DNA of 64,000 bases, taken from Chloroflexales bacterium ZM16-3 (GTDB lineage Bacteria > Chloroflexota > Chloroflexia > Chloroflexales > Chloroflexaceae). The notes under the pieces are model-generated. The model searched no databases. It saw nothing but the letters and a program-made list of their open reading frames with translations, and was not told the DNA's origin. A program made the position numbers and the translations under genes. Of this stretch, positions 50,872 to 59,400 are shown piece by piece. Position 1 is the first letter of the stretch. Each line of letters starts with the position of its first letter. Location of the stretch: contig RYFE02000016.1 in the NCBI GenBank assembly GCA_004138175.2, positions 1 through 64,000 on the forward strand, written 5' to 3'.

Positions 50872-52422
50872 TCAGACGGCAAGCATCGCCTCGATCAAAT
50901 GGGGGCCGGGCTCGCGCATGGCGGCGGCGATGGCGGCGGAGAGATCTTCGGCGGTGTAGGCGCGGCTGGCCGGCACGCCCATGCCGCGAGCGAGGCTGGT
51001 CCAATCGAGGGTCGGGCCGTCGAGGCGCATCATCTGGGCCGCCTGGGGGCCTGGCGCGGCACCCGCCTCGGTAGCCTGGTACTCCAGCTCCAGGATGCGG
51101 TAGGCGCGGTTGTGGTAGAGCACCGTGGTCACATCCAGCCCCTCGCGGGCCTGGGTCCAGAGAGCCTGGAGGGTGTAGGCGGCGCTGCCATCGGCCTGAA
51201 GGCAGAGAACGGGGCGGGCGGGGCGGGCGATGGCGGCCCCGGTGGCTAGGGGCAGGCCGATCCCGATCGACCCACCGGTGATCGGCAGCCAGTCGTGGGG
51301 CAGGGCGCCCACGCTGGCGTTCCATGCCGGGAAGCCGCCGGTGATCGCCTCGTCGATCACAATTGCGCCCTCGGGGATGGCGGCGGCCACGGCCATAGCG
51401 AGCGCCTCGGGGGTGAGGGGGCCGACGGGGGGCGCGGGCACATCAAGCGCCTGGGTCGGTGCCGGCCCCTTCGCGCCCAGCAGGTCGGCCAGGCGGGCGA
51501 GGGCCTCGACCTGATCCTCCTCAGGGCGGGTCAGGGTGATGATCGCGGCCTCGGGCGGGGCGAGGAGGCTGGGTGCGTCGGGGTAGGCGAAGAAGGCCAC
51601 CGGCGGCCGGGCACCAACCAGGATGATGCGGCGCGCCCCGGAGAGGAAGCGCCGGGCGTCAGCCACGCCGTAGGGCACGCGGGCCGGGGCCACCCGCCCG
51701 GCGCCCCGCTCCTGGCGGGCGAAGAAGGTGCTGCCGACGAGTTGGGCGCCGCTGACGGCAGCCACCTGGCCGGCCAACTCGATGGCCCGACCGTGAAGCG
51801 CCGACCCGCCAAGCAGCAGCACCGTCCCCGCGCCCTGGCGCAGGGCCGTCGCCGCCGCCACGACCGCATCGTCGCTCGCCAGGGGCACGGCGGGGATGCG
51901 CGGTGCGGGCGCCGGGCCGTCACACTCCTCCCATGTCACGTTGGCAGGCGTGATCAGGGTGGCGATCTGGCCGGGCGACTGGCGCGCCGCCGCGATGGCC
52001 GCCGCCGTGTCGCCGGCGATCGCCCCGACGTGGGCGGTTGTCCGCACCCAGGACGAGACGGTGTGGGCCAAACTGGTAATATCAGAGGCCAAGGGCGCGT
52101 CATAGGGCAGGTGGGCCACGGCATGCTCGCCGACAATGTTGACCAGGGGCACCCCGGCGCGGCGGGCGTTGTGCAGGTTAGCCAGGCCGTTGGCTAGGCC
52201 CGGCCCCAGGTGCAGCAGGGTCGCCGCAGGCCGCCCGGCCATTCGGGCGTAGCCGTCGGCGGCGCCTGTCGCTACGCCCTCGAAGAGGGCCAGGACGGCG
52301 CGCATGCCCGGGACCCGATCCAGGGCGGCCACGAACTGCATCTCGGAGGTGCCGGGGTTGGTGAAACAAACCTCCACCCCACCGGCCACCAGGGTTCGCA
52401 ATAGCGCCTCAGCTCCGCGCAT
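50872..52422 (-). CDS. ThDP-dependent enzyme, acetolactate synthase/benzoylformate decarboxylase-like
   Basis: A protein of 516 residues with the three domains of the ThDP family. The N-terminal domain has VCFTNPGTSEMQFVAALD and the catalytic Glu in ALFEGVATGAADGYARM; the middle domain is FAD/ADP-like without clear cofactor motif; the C-terminal domain has the ThDP motif as LQADGSAAYTLQ ... YHNRAY, so GDG is ADG. Total length is shorter than true AHAS (about 560). It is annotated in many genomes as acetolactate synthase large subunit, but no small subunit gene is near and the set of residues fits the MdlC-type group better. The ATG at 52422 has GAGG 7 nt upstream. The precise reaction is unknown. 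Confidence 0.8.
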   Translation of the reverse strand: MRGAEALLRTLVAGGVEVCFTNPGTSEMQFVAALDRVPGMRAVLALFEGVATGAADGYARMAGRPAATLLHLGPGLANGLANLHNARRAGVPLVNIVGEHAVAHLPYDAPLASDITSLAHTVSSWVRTTAHVGAIAGDTAAAIAAARQSPGQIATLITPANVTWEECDGPAPAPRIPAVPLASDDAVVAAATALRQGAGTVLLLGGSALHGRAIELAGQVAAVSGAQLVGSTFFARQERGAGRVAPARVPYGVADARRFLSGARRIILVGARPPVAFFAYPDAPSLLAPPEAAIITLTRPEEDQVEALARLADLLGAKGPAPTQALDVPAPPVGPLTPEALAMAVAAAIPEGAIVIDEAITGGFPAWNASVGALPHDWLPITGGSIGIGLPLATGAAIARPARPVLCLQADGSAAYTLQALWTQAREGLDVTTVLYHNRAYRILELEYQATEAGAAPGPQAAQMMRLDGPTLDWTSLARGMGVPASRAYTAEDLSAAIAAAMREPGPHLIEAMLAV

Positions 52423-52597
52423 AGGGGTACCTCTTCCTGACGCGTCCGCCTCGGCGGACATCGGATACGTAATAGTTGAAATTGGAATGCCTTGCGCTAT
52501 GCCAAACGGTAACGCTCTCTAAGCCAGGTGGCCTGCATACATTACAGTATGCGCGAGCGCTGCGGCGTAGCCTGTCGGGCCAGAGCCTGCTGCGGCC

Positions 52598-55264
52598 CTA
52601 CAGGCTGCGGCTCGCCACCACCTCGCCATCGACAATGTTTGTCTGGAGGGGCAGGGTGAAGCTGAAGGTGCTGCCCTGGTTCACCGAGCTCTCAAACCAG
52701 ATCTGGCCGCCGTGCAGCTCTACCAGGCGCCGGGTGATGCTGAGGCCGAGCCCGGTGCCGCCGACCTCATCGCGCAGGGGGTTGTCGGCGCGGTAGAACG
52801 GCGTGAAGATATGCTGCTTAGCCTCCTCGGCGATGCCCACGCCGGTGTCGCGCACGTCCACGCGAAGCGCGCCGCCGCCGTTGCGCAGGCCGATCCAGAC
52901 CGACCCGCCCTTCGGGGTGTACTTGCAGGCGTTGCCGATCAGGTTCACGGCGATCTGCTCGACCCGCTGGCGGTCGGCGCTCACCAGCGGCAGCTGATCC
53001 TGAAACTCCACATTCAGATTGATCTCGCGCTCGCGGAACTGGCTATTGAGCACCGCGATCACATCGTTCAGCACCTCGGGCAGATTCAGATCCTCGCGGC
53101 GCAGACGCACCTCGCCGGCCTCCACCCGCGAGATATCAAGCAACTCGTCGATCAGCTGCACCAGACGCACCACGTTATTCTTAATAACCCGCAGCGGCTC
53201 GCGCTGCGCCGGCGTCACATCGCCAAAGGTGCCGAGCATCAGCATGTCCACAAAGCCACGGATGCTCGTCATCGGCGTGCGCAGCTCGTGCGAGGCCGTC
53301 GCCACCAGCTCAGTCTTCAGGCGGTCGGCGATCTCCTCGCGGGTGATGTCGTGGTAGATCACCACGCCGCCGAGCGGCTCGCCCCGCGAGGAGACGACGG
53401 CGGCGTAGTGGGAGCGGACGGTGCGCTCGCCGATGCTGAACTTCTGTAGGCGGCTCTCGGCGTCGGCGGCGTTCAGGCGCTCGGGCACGCCGGGCAGCTC
53501 GGCGATCGAGCGGCCCACAAATGCCTCGTCGGTGATACCGAGGATGTCCTCGGCCGCTGTGTTGATAATCCGGATCAGGCCGAGCCGGTCGCTCACCACC
53601 ACGCCATCGCCGATGCTGCGCAGCATCGCCATGAGCTTGCTAGCCTCCTCCTCACGCTGCTGAGCCACCACGCCCAGGTGCTCGCTCTGTTCGCTCACGT
53701 AGCGGTAGAGCTGGGCCTTCGAGAGGGCGGCGGCGGCCTGACCGGCGGCGGCGGTGGCCAGCTGGGCGTGCTCGGGCGTGAAGTGGCCGACCGCGTCGTG
53801 GATGAGAATCAGGACGCCCAGCGCCTCGCTCTCCAGCAGGATGGGCACCGCCAACACTGATCGTGACTGCACATCGTAGCTGCTGCGCACCTGCCAGCGC
53901 GGGTCTTTGGTCGTGTCGGGGACGATCGCCGACTCGCGGTTGGCCAGCACCCAGCCAGCCAGGCCCTGCCCACGGTCGAGCCAGCCGACCTGAGTGGCCT
54001 TCTGACGCTCAAGGGTGGTGCGATACACCAGCCGCCCGCTGTTTGGCTCCACCAGCATGATCCCGCCGCGCTGGGCACCAATATGCTGGGCGATCAGGTT
54101 GAGGGTCTGCTCAAGCACCTGGCGCTCGTCCAGCGTCACGCTCAGGGCGCGGGCGATGTGATAGAGCACCTCGGCCCGGTCACGGGCCTTCCGCAGATCG
54201 GCGGCGCTGCTCTCCAGATCGGCGGTAGACTGCTGGACGCGCTGCTCCATGGTCGTGTAGAGATCCGCGTTGTCGATAGCGGCCGCCGCCTGGTTGGACA
54301 GCAGCTCCAGCAGCGGCAGAGCCTCATCGAGAACGGCGCGATGTGAGCGGGCCACCGAGACGCTGATCACCCCGCGCACCTCATCGAGCTGCGTGTGCAG
54401 CGGCAGCACCAGGTGCAGCTCGCCAGCCAGCGAGCGGAAGGGCAAGGTCTCAACCTCAACCGCATGGGAGCCAGCGGGACGCCCACGCTCCAGGCGGGCC
54501 TCCAGGTCGCTGTAGGCAAAGACCAAGCCCTCGACGGCGCTCAGGCGGCGTCCGCTCGCCCCAATCGCCACCGACACCTTCGCGTAGCCCTGGCTCCAGT
54601 CCACCAGGCTCAGCGTGACGCAGTCGAAGTCGCCAGAGTGCTGCACGGCCCCGGCCACATCCTCCATCGTCCGCTGGAGGCTGGTAGAGATACGCAGGCG
54701 GTTTGATGCCTGGAGGAAGCTGCGCAGCGCCTGCTCGCGGGCCAAGGCGCGGTCGCGCAGCTCGCGCTGGGCGCTAAGGGTGCGCTCGATGAGCAGGGCG
54801 ATCAGGCCAATCTCGGCCCCGTGGAGCAGCCAGTCTGCGGCCAGGTCGAGGCGTTGATCGGGCGGGCTGATCAGCACCAGGCCGCCATTGAGCAGCCAGA
54901 TCGCGGCGGCGACACCGGCCCCGGGCAGCCCCGGCATGGACAGGAGGGCGGCGCAGATAGGGATGAGCAGGGTGAGCCAGAGCGGCGAGGCGGCCCCTCC
55001 GCTCTGGATAATGGCGAGGAAGGCGAGCCCCACCGCGAGCACCAGCAGGGCCTGGGCGACCGTGCGCGTGCGCCCTTTGGCCGCAACGCCGACCATGCCA
55101 GCGGCCGAGCCGATCACCATGAGGGCAACCAGGGGGATGAGGACGGGCGGGCCAGCAGCCAGCCGAGAGCCGGCGTAGACAACCAGGGAGGCGGAGAGGA
55201 CGGTGAAACCGACCCCAACCCAACGTGGGTCGATCACCGCAGAAGACGGGGCACGCTGGCCCAT
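52598..55264 (-). CDS. Membrane histidine kinase, TM-GAF-GAF-PAS-HisKA-HATPase
   Basis: A protein of 888 residues. Up to five membrane helices (about residues 10-155: VGVGFTVLSASLVVYAGS, VLIPLVALMVIGSAAGMV, ALLVLAVGLAFLAIIQ) form an MASE-like sensor. After a coiled coil come a GAF domain (about 190-340), a second GAF (375-530), a PAS domain (545-655, GDGVVVSDRLGLIRIINTAA), the kinase His near 662 (TASHELRTPMTSIRGFVD) and ATPase boxes (IAVNLIGNACKYTPKGG, DTGVGIAEEAK, GTGLGLSITRRLVELHGG). No receiver is attached, so it signals to a separate regulator. The ATG at 55264 was chosen over an in-frame TTG. It lies upstream of the O-antigen ligase-like gene reading in the same direction. Confidence 0.88.
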   Translation of the reverse strand: MGQRAPSSAVIDPRWVGVGFTVLSASLVVYAGSRLAAGPPVLIPLVALMVIGSAAGMVGVAAKGRTRTVAQALLVLAVGLAFLAIIQSGGAASPLWLTLLIPICAALLSMPGLPGAGVAAAIWLLNGGLVLISPPDQRLDLAADWLLHGAEIGLIALLIERTLSAQRELRDRALAREQALRSFLQASNRLRISTSLQRTMEDVAGAVQHSGDFDCVTLSLVDWSQGYAKVSVAIGASGRRLSAVEGLVFAYSDLEARLERGRPAGSHAVEVETLPFRSLAGELHLVLPLHTQLDEVRGVISVSVARSHRAVLDEALPLLELLSNQAAAAIDNADLYTTMEQRVQQSTADLESSAADLRKARDRAEVLYHIARALSVTLDERQVLEQTLNLIAQHIGAQRGGIMLVEPNSGRLVYRTTLERQKATQVGWLDRGQGLAGWVLANRESAIVPDTTKDPRWQVRSSYDVQSRSVLAVPILLESEALGVLILIHDAVGHFTPEHAQLATAAAGQAAAALSKAQLYRYVSEQSEHLGVVAQQREEEASKLMAMLRSIGDGVVVSDRLGLIRIINTAAEDILGITDEAFVGRSIAELPGVPERLNAADAESRLQKFSIGERTVRSHYAAVVSSRGEPLGGVVIYHDITREEIADRLKTELVATASHELRTPMTSIRGFVDMLMLGTFGDVTPAQREPLRVIKNNVVRLVQLIDELLDISRVEAGEVRLRREDLNLPEVLNDVIAVLNSQFREREINLNVEFQDQLPLVSADRQRVEQIAVNLIGNACKYTPKGGSVWIGLRNGGGALRVDVRDTGVGIAEEAKQHIFTPFYRADNPLRDEVGGTGLGLSITRRLVELHGGQIWFESSVNQGSTFSFTLPLQTNIVDGEVVASRSL

Positions 55265-55300
55265 ACTGGAGCGCCGTCTGTCCAAACCGTCTCCTAAATC

Positions 55301-55368
55301 ACCATCACTGAGGCACTGAGTAATTGAGGCACTGAGGCACTGAGGTGCCTCAGTGCTTCAGTGATGGT
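55301..55368. repeat. Inverted repeat with 8-nt units overlapping a gene end
   Basis: CTGAGGCA-type units form the left arm; the right arm (55352-55368) is complementary and encodes the last residues (SPSLKH) and stop of the O-antigen ligase-like gene. A short GAGGCACTGAGGCAC copy is also at 17514-17530. Confidence 0.8.
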
Positions 55369-56801
55369 GATGGCAGGGCCACAATCGCCATCCCGAGCCC
55401 GGCAACGCCCCAGAAAAGTGCCACCATATGGCCGAACTCAATATTGAAGAAGTAGTGGTCGGCGATCCCAACAACCAAGGCGGCCACCAGACCAGCCTGA
55501 GTGCCGAAGAGCCAGTCGGCCCGCTCATCGTCCATCTGACGGGCGGCGCGCAGGGTGATGACGAACCATGCTGCCACCAGGGCCACAAACGCCGCCAGGC
55601 CAACCAGCCCCATGCGCTGAGCGATCGCCAGGTAGATGCTGCTCACCCCGGCGGTCAGATCGATATCGGGGGCCTGTGCGAAGCCGATGCCAAATATTGG
55701 GTAGCGGGTAATAATCGCGACAGCGTTCTGGTACTCGGCCAGGCGCATCTGCTGGGCCTGATCCTGGAGCTGCACCCCGGCGAACAGACGCTGGACAATA
55801 TCATCGGCCAGACCGAAGGCAACGAGCAGGCCGCCGCCGAGCACGCCTGCGGCGATCATCGCCCACCAGAGCCGCCGGTAACGCAGGGCAGCCAGGTAGA
55901 TGGCAGCCGCAATCAGGCCGAGCAGCGCCCCGCGTGAGAAGGTCAGGAGCAGCGCAAATGTTAAGACACCGACGACACCAATCAGTATACCGCGTGAAAG
56001 TATCGGCCGTCGGGCAAAAAGCAGCGCAAGTGCGATCGCCGTCACCAGGGCGAGCATCCCGGCGAAGCTGTTCGGGTCAACCGAGAGGCCGATCGCGCGC
56101 TCAAGGCCGGTTCCTGGGCCATCCTCGATATAGCGCAGCACCCGACCGCTGCTGGGGTAGCCGATCCGACCGAGGGAGACCAGGATGTTCAGGGCGAGGG
56201 GGTCGGGCAGCGCCAGCAGGATGATCGCCATCAGCGCCGCCAGGGCACCGCTGATCAGCAGGGCGCGCATGATCAGGCGGGCCTGGCTGCGGGTCAGCAC
56301 ACAGTTGGCCACGCTGATGTAGAGCAGCACGCCGAGCACAAACTTCGCATAGTTGTGCAGGGTCAGCGAGTCTGGCAGGCCGCGGGCACCGAGGACGAGC
56401 GAGAAGAGGGTCAGCCCGATAAAGCCCAAGATCGGCAGGCCGAGCGGCGTCAGCCGCAGGTCATAGGCGTCGGAGCGAGCCAGCAGGCGCAGCACCCAGA
56501 CGACGCTGAGGCCAGCGAGGGCCAGCTCCAGCAAGTTGGGGGTGATGATCGCCTTAAAAGGCAGGGTGCCGAAGGGGAGCAGGATCGTGATCGCGAAGAC
56601 AGCGATCAGTCCGGCCTCGGTGCTCACCAGGAGGGCGGTGCCGGCCAGCAGGGCGAGCAGGCCGGCTGTGGCGTAGAGGGGACCAAAAGCAGCGGCGGTG
56701 CCCACAACACCGCCGATGGCCATTGCGAGGGCAGCGATCAGGGCCGGAGATCGCGCCAGGGAGTTGCGGATGCGCGAGGACGTAAGAAAAGCAGAGTGCA
56801 T
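55350..56801 (-). CDS. O-antigen ligase/polymerase-like membrane protein
   Basis: A 483-residue protein with about twelve membrane helices and one larger external loop between residues 340 and 400 (QDQAQQMRLAEYQNAVAIITR, then YPIFGIGFAQAPDIDLTAGV). The conserved Wzy_C/O-antigen ligase features are present: ERAIGLSVDPNSFAGMLALV, LTFSRGALLGLIAAA and a TRYPIFGIGFAQ segment. Members join polysaccharide units or attach them to a carrier outside the membrane. No glycosyltransferase cluster surrounds it here. The C-terminus lies in an inverted repeat. The assignment is from the membrane layout and these motifs; ligase versus polymerase cannot be decided. Confidence 0.82.
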   Translation of the reverse strand: MHSAFLTSSRIRNSLARSPALIAALAMAIGGVVGTAAAFGPLYATAGLLALLAGTALLVSTEAGLIAVFAITILLPFGTLPFKAIITPNLLELALAGLSVVWVLRLLARSDAYDLRLTPLGLPILGFIGLTLFSLVLGARGLPDSLTLHNYAKFVLGVLLYISVANCVLTRSQARLIMRALLISGALAALMAIILLALPDPLALNILVSLGRIGYPSSGRVLRYIEDGPGTGLERAIGLSVDPNSFAGMLALVTAIALALLFARRPILSRGILIGVVGVLTFALLLTFSRGALLGLIAAAIYLAALRYRRLWWAMIAAGVLGGGLLVAFGLADDIVQRLFAGVQLQDQAQQMRLAEYQNAVAIITRYPIFGIGFAQAPDIDLTAGVSSIYLAIAQRMGLVGLAAFVALVAAWFVITLRAARQMDDERADWLFGTQAGLVAALVVGIADHYFFNIEFGHMVALFWGVAGLGMAIVALPSPSLKH

Positions 56802-56814
56802 AGGTAAAATATGC

Positions 56815-56842
56815 GTAGGGGCAGCGCATGCCCTGCCCCTAC
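56815..56842. repeat. Palindrome between two minus-strand genes
   Basis: GTAGGGGCAG and CTGCCCCTAC flank 8 nt. It belongs to the family of 5020-5047 and 14591-14618, and lies between the glpX stop and the start of the membrane protein gene. It probably ends glpX transcription. Confidence 0.7.
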
Positions 56843-56870
56843 GAACGTCCGAGAGGCATCAAGATATCGA

Positions 56871-57848
56871 TCATCCGTAGGGCATGTTCGAGATACGCAT
56901 GAGCTTATCCCAGCGGTGGGTCGCTGAGATATAGCGCACCGTTCCGGAGCGGGCGCGCATAACCACGCTGTGGGTGCGAGCGCCGCCGCCAAAGTACTCG
57001 ACGCCGTGCAGGAACTCGCCGGGGGTGATGCCGGTGGCCGCGAAGAAGACATCATCGCCGCGCACCAGGTCGTTAATACGATACACCTTTGTCAGGTCAA
57101 CCTCACGCTCAGCGGCCAGCTGGCGCTCCTCGTCGTTGCGCGGCCAAATCTTGCACTGGATCTCGCCGCCGGTACATTTGAGGGCACAGGCGGTGATCAC
57201 CGCCTCGGGCGCGCCGCCGATGCCCATCAGCATGTCGGCGGGCGGGTTCTCGATCGCTGTCATCACGCCGGCGCTCACATCGCCGTGCAGGATGAGCTTG
57301 ATTCGGGCGCCGGTCTCGCGGATCTGACGAATCAGATCCTTGTGGCGTGGCCGGTCAAGCACAACCACTGTCACATCCTCGATCTGCTTGTTCAGGGTGC
57401 GGGCCACCGCGCGGATGTTGTACGCTACCGGGGCGTTGATATCGACCACCCCGCGGGCCCGCTCGCCGACGGCGAGCTTGTCCATGTAGGCGAACCCATC
57501 CCAGTTGTACAGCGAGCCACGCTCGGCCACGGCCACCACGGCGATAGCGCCGGGCATACCCTCGGCCAGCAGCGTCGTTCCCTCAACCGGGTCAACCGCA
57601 ATGTCCTTCTCGGGGCCGCCAGCACCGACGCGCTCGCCGGTGTAGAGCATCGGAGCCTCGTCCTTCTCGCCCTCGCCGATCACCACCACGCCGCTCATCG
57701 GTACGCCATCGAGCGACATACGCATCGCATCAACGGCGGCCTGGTCGGCGCTGATTTTATCGCCACGACCCATCCATCGACCGCAGCGGAGCGCCGCCGC
57801 CTCGGTCGTGCGAACCAGATCCATCGCCAGGTTGCGCTCGATCTGCAT
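56871..57848 (-). CDS. glpX: Fructose-1,6-bisphosphatase, class II (GlpX)
   Basis: A 325-residue metal-dependent sugar phosphatase for gluconeogenesis or the Calvin cycle. Typical blocks: ERNLAMDLVRTTEAAALRCG, GRGDKISADQAAVDAMR, IGEGEKDEAPMLYTGE (the metal-binding Glu residues), DIAVDPVEGTTLLAEG with the D-P-V-E-G-T motif, PRHKDLIRQIRETGARI, and MGIGGAPEAVITACALKC with FFAATGITPGEFL. Length is normal. A GAGG precedes the ATG. The gene faces away from argC, with G-rich repeats between. Some members also act on sedoheptulose-1,7-bisphosphate. Confidence 0.95.
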   Translation of the reverse strand: MQIERNLAMDLVRTTEAAALRCGRWMGRGDKISADQAAVDAMRMSLDGVPMSGVVVIGEGEKDEAPMLYTGERVGAGGPEKDIAVDPVEGTTLLAEGMPGAIAVVAVAERGSLYNWDGFAYMDKLAVGERARGVVDINAPVAYNIRAVARTLNKQIEDVTVVVLDRPRHKDLIRQIRETGARIKLILHGDVSAGVMTAIENPPADMLMGIGGAPEAVITACALKCTGGEIQCKIWPRNDEERQLAAEREVDLTKVYRINDLVRGDDVFFAATGITPGEFLHGVEYFGGGARTHSVVMRARSGTVRYISATHRWDKLMRISNMPYG

Positions 57849-57903
57849 CGAACTACCTCCTCGTAGCCACGAGCTTCACCCGGCAGATTGTAGCACACCT
57901 GCC

Positions 57904-57970
57904 GGGGGTTGGGAGTCGGGGGTTGGGGGTTGGGGGTTGGGAGTTGGGGGTTGGGGGTTGGGGGTTGGGG
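57904..57970 (+). repeat. Heptamer array, GGGGGTT x9
   Basis: Nine 7-nt units (seven of GGGGGTT or GGGAGTT type, one GGGAGTC) then GGGG. It is G-quadruplex-prone, between the divergent glpX and argC promoters. Confidence 0.9.
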
Positions 57971-57986
57971 ATATGCCGCCCAGGAG

Positions 57987-57995
57987 TGCTATAAT
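57987..57995 (+). promoter_or_regulatory. Extended -10 promoter of argC
   Basis: TG-C-TATAAT lies between two heptamer arrays; no -35 box because the G-rich array is there. Transcription would start near 58002, about 97 nt before the argC ATG. Confidence 0.55.
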
Positions 57996-58040
57996 CCGCA
58001 AATTACAGCGGGCAGATCACACCTGAATGCACAGCGCCTC

Positions 58041-58082
58041 ATCTGCAATCTGCAATCTACAATCTACAATCTACAATCTACA
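58041..58082 (+). repeat. Heptamer array, ATCTGCA/ATCTACA x6
   Basis: Two ATCTGCA units and four ATCTACA units in the argC leader, ending 16 nt before the ATG. Same type as 10171-10219. Confidence 0.9.
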
Positions 58083-58098
58083 ATCTGGAGGAAGCACT

Positions 58099-59100
58099 AT
58101 GGCCCGTGTCGGCATCTATGGAGCGACCGGCTACACCGGCTTCGAGCTGATAAAGCTGCTGGTGCGTCACCCCGAAGTCGAGATCGCCTTCGCCACGGCC
58201 CGCGCGGCGGCTGGCCAGCGCCTAAGCGATATATACCCGACCCTGATCGATGTGCCCCTGGTGGGCGTGGATCAGGCCAACCTGCGCGGGGTTGATCTTG
58301 TCTTCACCTGCCTGCCCCACAATACGCCCGATCTGATCCCGATAGTCCAGGCGGCTATGGACGCTGGTGTGAAGGTGATCGATTTCTCCGATACCTTCCG
58401 CCTCCATGATCTGGACACCTACGCCCGCTGGAGGAAGAAGGATCACCCCGCGCCCGAGCTCCAGAGCGCGGCGGTCTACGGGCTCCCTGAGCTGTACCGC
58501 GAGCAGATCCGCAGCGCGCGGCTGGTCGCCAACACCGGATGCTACCCGCTCGGCGCTATCCTGCCCCTGCGCCCCTTGGCCCAGGCTGGCCTCCTGGCCG
58601 ACGGCCCGGTGATCGTGGATAGTAAGTCGGGCGTCTCCGGCGCAGGCCGCTCGCTCTCGCTCAAGACCCACTTCGGCGAAACCCACGAGACCTTTAGCGC
58701 CTACAGTGTTGGCCGCACCCACCGCCATCTCCCCGAGATGGAGCAGGAGACCGGGCTGCATATTATCTTCTCGCCGCATCTGCTGCCGGTCTACCGTGGT
58801 ATTCTATCAACTATTTATGTCAATATGAAACGAGGCGTGCGCCCCGAGGATGTGCGTGCGGCCTACGATGTCTATGCAGACGAACCCTTCATCCGGCTGC
58901 TGCCCGAGGGGCGACTGCCCGAGCTGCGCCATGTGGCGAACAACATGAATCTGGTGATCGGCGTGCAGCCAGTGGAGCCAGAGCATGGTCGCTACATCCT
59001 GGTGTCCTGCCTGGATAACCTGGTCAAAGGGGCGTCGGGGCAGGCCGTGCAGAACATGAACCTGATGCTGGGGATGGAGGAGACGACGGCGCTGCGCTGA
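58099..59100 (+). CDS. argC: N-acetyl-gamma-glutamyl-phosphate reductase
   Basis: A 333-residue NADPH enzyme of arginine synthesis. The Rossmann start is VGIYGATGYTGFELIKLLVR; then FTCLPHNTPDLIPIV, VIDFSDTFRL, AAVYGLPELYREQIRSARL and the catalytic Cys in VANTGCYPLGAIL, followed by VDSKSGVSGAGRSLS and the His motif NRTHRHLPE-like segment (VGRTHRHLPEMEQE). The dimerisation end is ANNMNLVIGVQPVEP. GGAGGA precedes the ATG at 58099, which lies after a heptamer array. No other arg gene is visible. The identification is secure. Confidence 0.95.
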   Translation: MARVGIYGATGYTGFELIKLLVRHPEVEIAFATARAAAGQRLSDIYPTLIDVPLVGVDQANLRGVDLVFTCLPHNTPDLIPIVQAAMDAGVKVIDFSDTFRLHDLDTYARWRKKDHPAPELQSAAVYGLPELYREQIRSARLVANTGCYPLGAILPLRPLAQAGLLADGPVIVDSKSGVSGAGRSLSLKTHFGETHETFSAYSVGRTHRHLPEMEQETGLHIIFSPHLLPVYRGILSTIYVNMKRGVRPEDVRAAYDVYADEPFIRLLPEGRLPELRHVANNMNLVIGVQPVEPEHGRYILVSCLDNLVKGASGQAVQNMNLMLGMEETTALR

Positions 59101-59400
59101 GGTCTTCATTCCACACCTGGTGCTGGAGGATGGGCGAAGCATACGCCATCGTCGCAAAGCGACGATGGCGTATGCTTCGCCCATCCTCGCAACAACCCTG
59201 AGTCATCCACAAATGATACAGACAGAGGTGCCTGTGATTCGTTATACTGCATTGCAGCTCCCATTGCGGTTTGCCGCCCTATACGGATGAAAGCAGCCCC
59301 CACAGCAGGGGTTTACGGATCGAAGGCTCCCCGCATATCTTGTTGTTCTGGCGCACAAAGCAGGAACCTTCAGCATAATCGTGAAAAGAAAAGGTGTGAG
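59101..59400. other. Gap before the large kinase gene
   Basis: A perfect hairpin lies at 59126-59188; the rest, to 59400, shows no gene. An open frame from 59287 joins the kinase but lacks a good start site before 59401. Confidence 0.6.
59126..59188. terminator. Long perfect palindrome behind argC
   Basis: Two 30-nt arms (starting GAGGATGGGCGAAGCATACG) are exact reverse complements around a 3-nt centre (AAA), 25 nt after the argC stop. Likely terminator of argC. Confidence 0.75.
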
